From Cristatella mucedo (Eukaryota > Bryozoa > Phylactolaemata > Cristatellidae), in the NCBI GenBank assembly GCA_009760855.2, contig WPIO01000097.1, positions 1,334,001 to 1,394,000 on the forward strand: a stretch of 60,000 nt of DNA. Reading direction: 5' to 3'. Numbering within the stretch: position 1 is the first letter of the stretch; each line of letters opens with the position of its first letter. This document shows positions 58,405-60,000 of this stretch, piece after piece. The notes below the pieces were generated by a model, which was given only the letters and a program-made list of their open reading frames with translations, was not told the origin of the DNA and searched no databases. A program made the translations under genes and the position numbers.

Positions 58405-58545
58405 ATACTGCGTCCCTACGAAAGAGGTTAAGGTGCTCGCCCCGACCAAGGTCTGGCTGAGGTCGTGGGCACGAGCTCCGAGGCATATGTGAAGCGCCCG
58501 AGTAGAGATTAAGCTCTCTTGGGGCGCTATGCAAATGAATTATAT
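58405..58545 (+). mobile_element. SINE-B, tRNA-derived
   Basis: GTTAAGGTGCTCGCCCCGACCAAGG, decayed B-box GGGCACGAGCTCC, GGCATATGTGAAGCGCC, tail hairpin AGCGCCC ... GGGGCGCT exactly paired, ATGCAAATGAATTATATG end. Confidence 0.7.
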
Positions 58546-58807
58546 GTAATGTGCTACTCTTAGATGAAGAGATGATGCAAATAAATGAAGTATCCCGCCC
58601 GTTCTTCGCCGCGTGGGTTATCTGCTCAACAGGGTCTGTGAGTCAAGGTTGGGAACTTCTAACCGGTAATATGTGCATGCGGCCCATACAGTATCTTTAA
58701 AGAACCTCACGCTTTCATCTCGAGTGATGGACGCTAATTATTAACAAAAGTACGTTCGCGTTAATTGGTCAGTTTGATGTCGCTGGCGATGCGACAGCCG
58801 GGCGAGC

Positions 58808-59395
58808 GGTTAATAATAATAACGATAATGCACTTGATAGAGCGCCCTCAGAGAACTCAATCTCTTTCTAGGCGCTTTACATTTGCTGCACAGGAAAATG
58901 CAATTGAATGGTGAGTAAAATCATGCTTGGTAAACAAGCAAAATGAATAACATGGTTAGGGGTGACATGCACGGGGTCAGCATGCAAATGTGGTTGGTGG
59001 CAGCATGCACAGTGTCAGCACGCATAAGCACATCAAGGACGAATCACAGGGACCCACTAAATGCTGTCCTAAATAGGTGTGTTTCTAAGTTCTTTTTAAA
59101 TGTGGTCAGGTCAGGAGATGTTCTTACGCAGGTCGGGAGGGAGTTCCAGGCTTTGGGAGCATACGAACCAAATGCATGGTCTCCAAAAGATTTGAGGTTT
59201 GTACGGGGTATTTGTAGACTGTTGGATTCCGAAAGCGGGTGGTACGATGCTTGGCCTGATAGGGGAGTAGATCTGAGAGATAGGCTGGAGCGAAAGAATG
59301 AAGTGACCTAAAAGTGAGCGACAAAACCTTGAAATCGATCCGTTGCTTGACTGGTAGCCAGTGCAGGTCGGCGAGAAGTGGTGTGATGTGGTTAC
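58808..59395 (-). mobile_element. LINE-A fragment (RT C-terminus and 3' UTR)
   Basis: (AAT)n-like start at 58811, hairpin, 3' UTR and RT C-terminus 59124-59390 ([40 protein letters not shown]). Well preserved, 5'-truncated at about 59395. Confidence 0.82.
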
Positions 59396-59489
59396 GTGAA
59401 AGCGACCATTTGCTGGAGTACAGGAACCTCAAATCTAAGCCGATTCTTGTGGCGCTGACGACTGGTTACATGTGCTCCCTAGACCTCGA

Positions 59490-59655
59490 AATCACTCCCG
59501 ACTGACGTCATGACATCCCCCGACTTGACGAAATGTAAAAAACCTGAAAAAAGCTAAAAACCTACCTGCTCCTCGCGGCATTGAATAGGTCGTTGTGATT
59601 TGTCCCTTGAATGCTCATGAGTGCTGACATTGCATGCTACTACTAACAATATTTA
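59490..59655 (+). mobile_element. LINE-A 3' fragment
   Basis: ATCACTCCCGACTGACGTCATGACATCC, a FKK-type end and the beginning of the 3' UTR, up to GCATGCTACTACTAACAATATTT, where SINE-A starts. Confidence 0.55.
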
Positions 59656-59656
59656 C

Positions 59657-59806
59657 CCCGTGATAGCCGTGGAGGTAAGGTGTTCGCTCCTCATGACTGA
59701 GGTCGTGGGTTCAAATCCTGCGGTGGGCGATCCTGTATCGCCACTGCAAGCGGTGGTGATAGCCGTAAAGACTCTTCTGTCGCTATATAAAAGAGGCTGT
59801 TAAATC
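59657..59806 (+). mobile_element. SINE-A, tRNA-derived
   Basis: CCCGTGATAGCCGTGGAGG, B-box GGGTTCAAATCC at 59707-59718, body CACTGCAAGCGGTGGTGATAGCC, end AAAAGAGGCTGTTAAATCAG. It can be mistaken for a tRNA because of the B-box. Confidence 0.78.
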
Positions 59807-60000
59807 AGATAGTATTTAATTTAATGTGGTAAGGGTCACGGGCTAGGCCTGGGTCTGACCTATGGCATGTGCGGTGACGAGGGTCACCGGGGCTCTTGGG
59901 TAAGGGAAGTTGGCCGAGTAAGTCGTGGTGTTGGAGGTTCCCGGTCTCGCCGAGTTATGCACCTGAACGGTTGCAGGCGTGCTCCGGCGATGTGGCCACG
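59807..60000. other. Unassigned right end
   Basis: GC-rich, no recognised gene. Confidence 0.4.

Noticed and set aside
59657-59806. Possible tRNA gene with a good B-box (also 10157-10320)
   Set aside because: No acceptor stem, long non-tRNA body, and several diverged copies: these are SINE-A elements.

Overview
This is nuclear DNA from an animal. The support is spliced genes with GT/AG introns, a Disabled-type PTB adaptor (a metazoan family), an ER calreticulin, and a dense load of non-LTR retrotransposons and tRNA-derived SINEs. The phylum cannot be fixed from the window; an invertebrate is my best guess. I see no bacterial operon, CRISPR array, rRNA or intact tRNA gene.

Four protein-coding genes can be supported from conserved protein sequence joined across splice sites. 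(1) 6031-6266, minus: the first coding exon of a mitochondrial FAD-dependent oxidoreductase-family protein, closest by eye to pyruvate dehydrogenase phosphatase regulatory subunit or sarcosine/dimethylglycine dehydrogenase; the rest lies beyond the left edge. (2) 11134-22194, minus: a complete 306-residue short-chain dehydrogenase (retinol dehydrogenase-like) in two exons separated by a 10.1 kb intron. (3) 31146-33481, plus: a complete seven-exon calreticulin of 420 residues ending HDEL, with an exact ER stress response element about 125 bp upstream of its start codon. (4) 42257-55593, minus: a five-exon Disabled (Dab) homologue of 897 residues, with a PTB domain split over four exons and a long proline/alanine-rich tail coded by one 2 kb exon.

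Most of the remaining sequence is retrotransposon debris. Family A is an L2/CR1-like LINE (APE endonuclease, YADD reverse transcriptase, (ATT)n tail) with more than 25 copies, mostly 5'-truncated. Family B is a related LINE ending in (ATTAC)n. A third tail type (C) and an older LINE (D) are also present. Two tRNA-headed SINE families are scattered among them. SINE-B carries the same 3' hairpin as LINE-A, and substitutions on both arms of the hairpin keep it paired. Nested insertions give relative ages. A 583 bp TA-flanked inverted-repeat element, a possible LTR and a possible MULE-like transposase fragment complete the mobile set.

Layout: 1-6 kb LINE/SINE debris in or beside the FAD-protein gene; 6-11 kb LINE-B with a triplicated 3' end; 11-22 kb the dehydrogenase with its repeat-filled intron; 22-31 kb repeats and unassigned DNA; 31-33.5 kb calreticulin; 33.5-42 kb repeats; 42-55.6 kb Dab; 56-60 kb repeats and a CpG-rich block that may hold the Dab promoter. 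The four genes show no shared pathway; they look like ordinary neighbouring housekeeping and trafficking genes. No wholly new system is evident. The most informative unexplained signal is the shared LINE/SINE tail hairpin.
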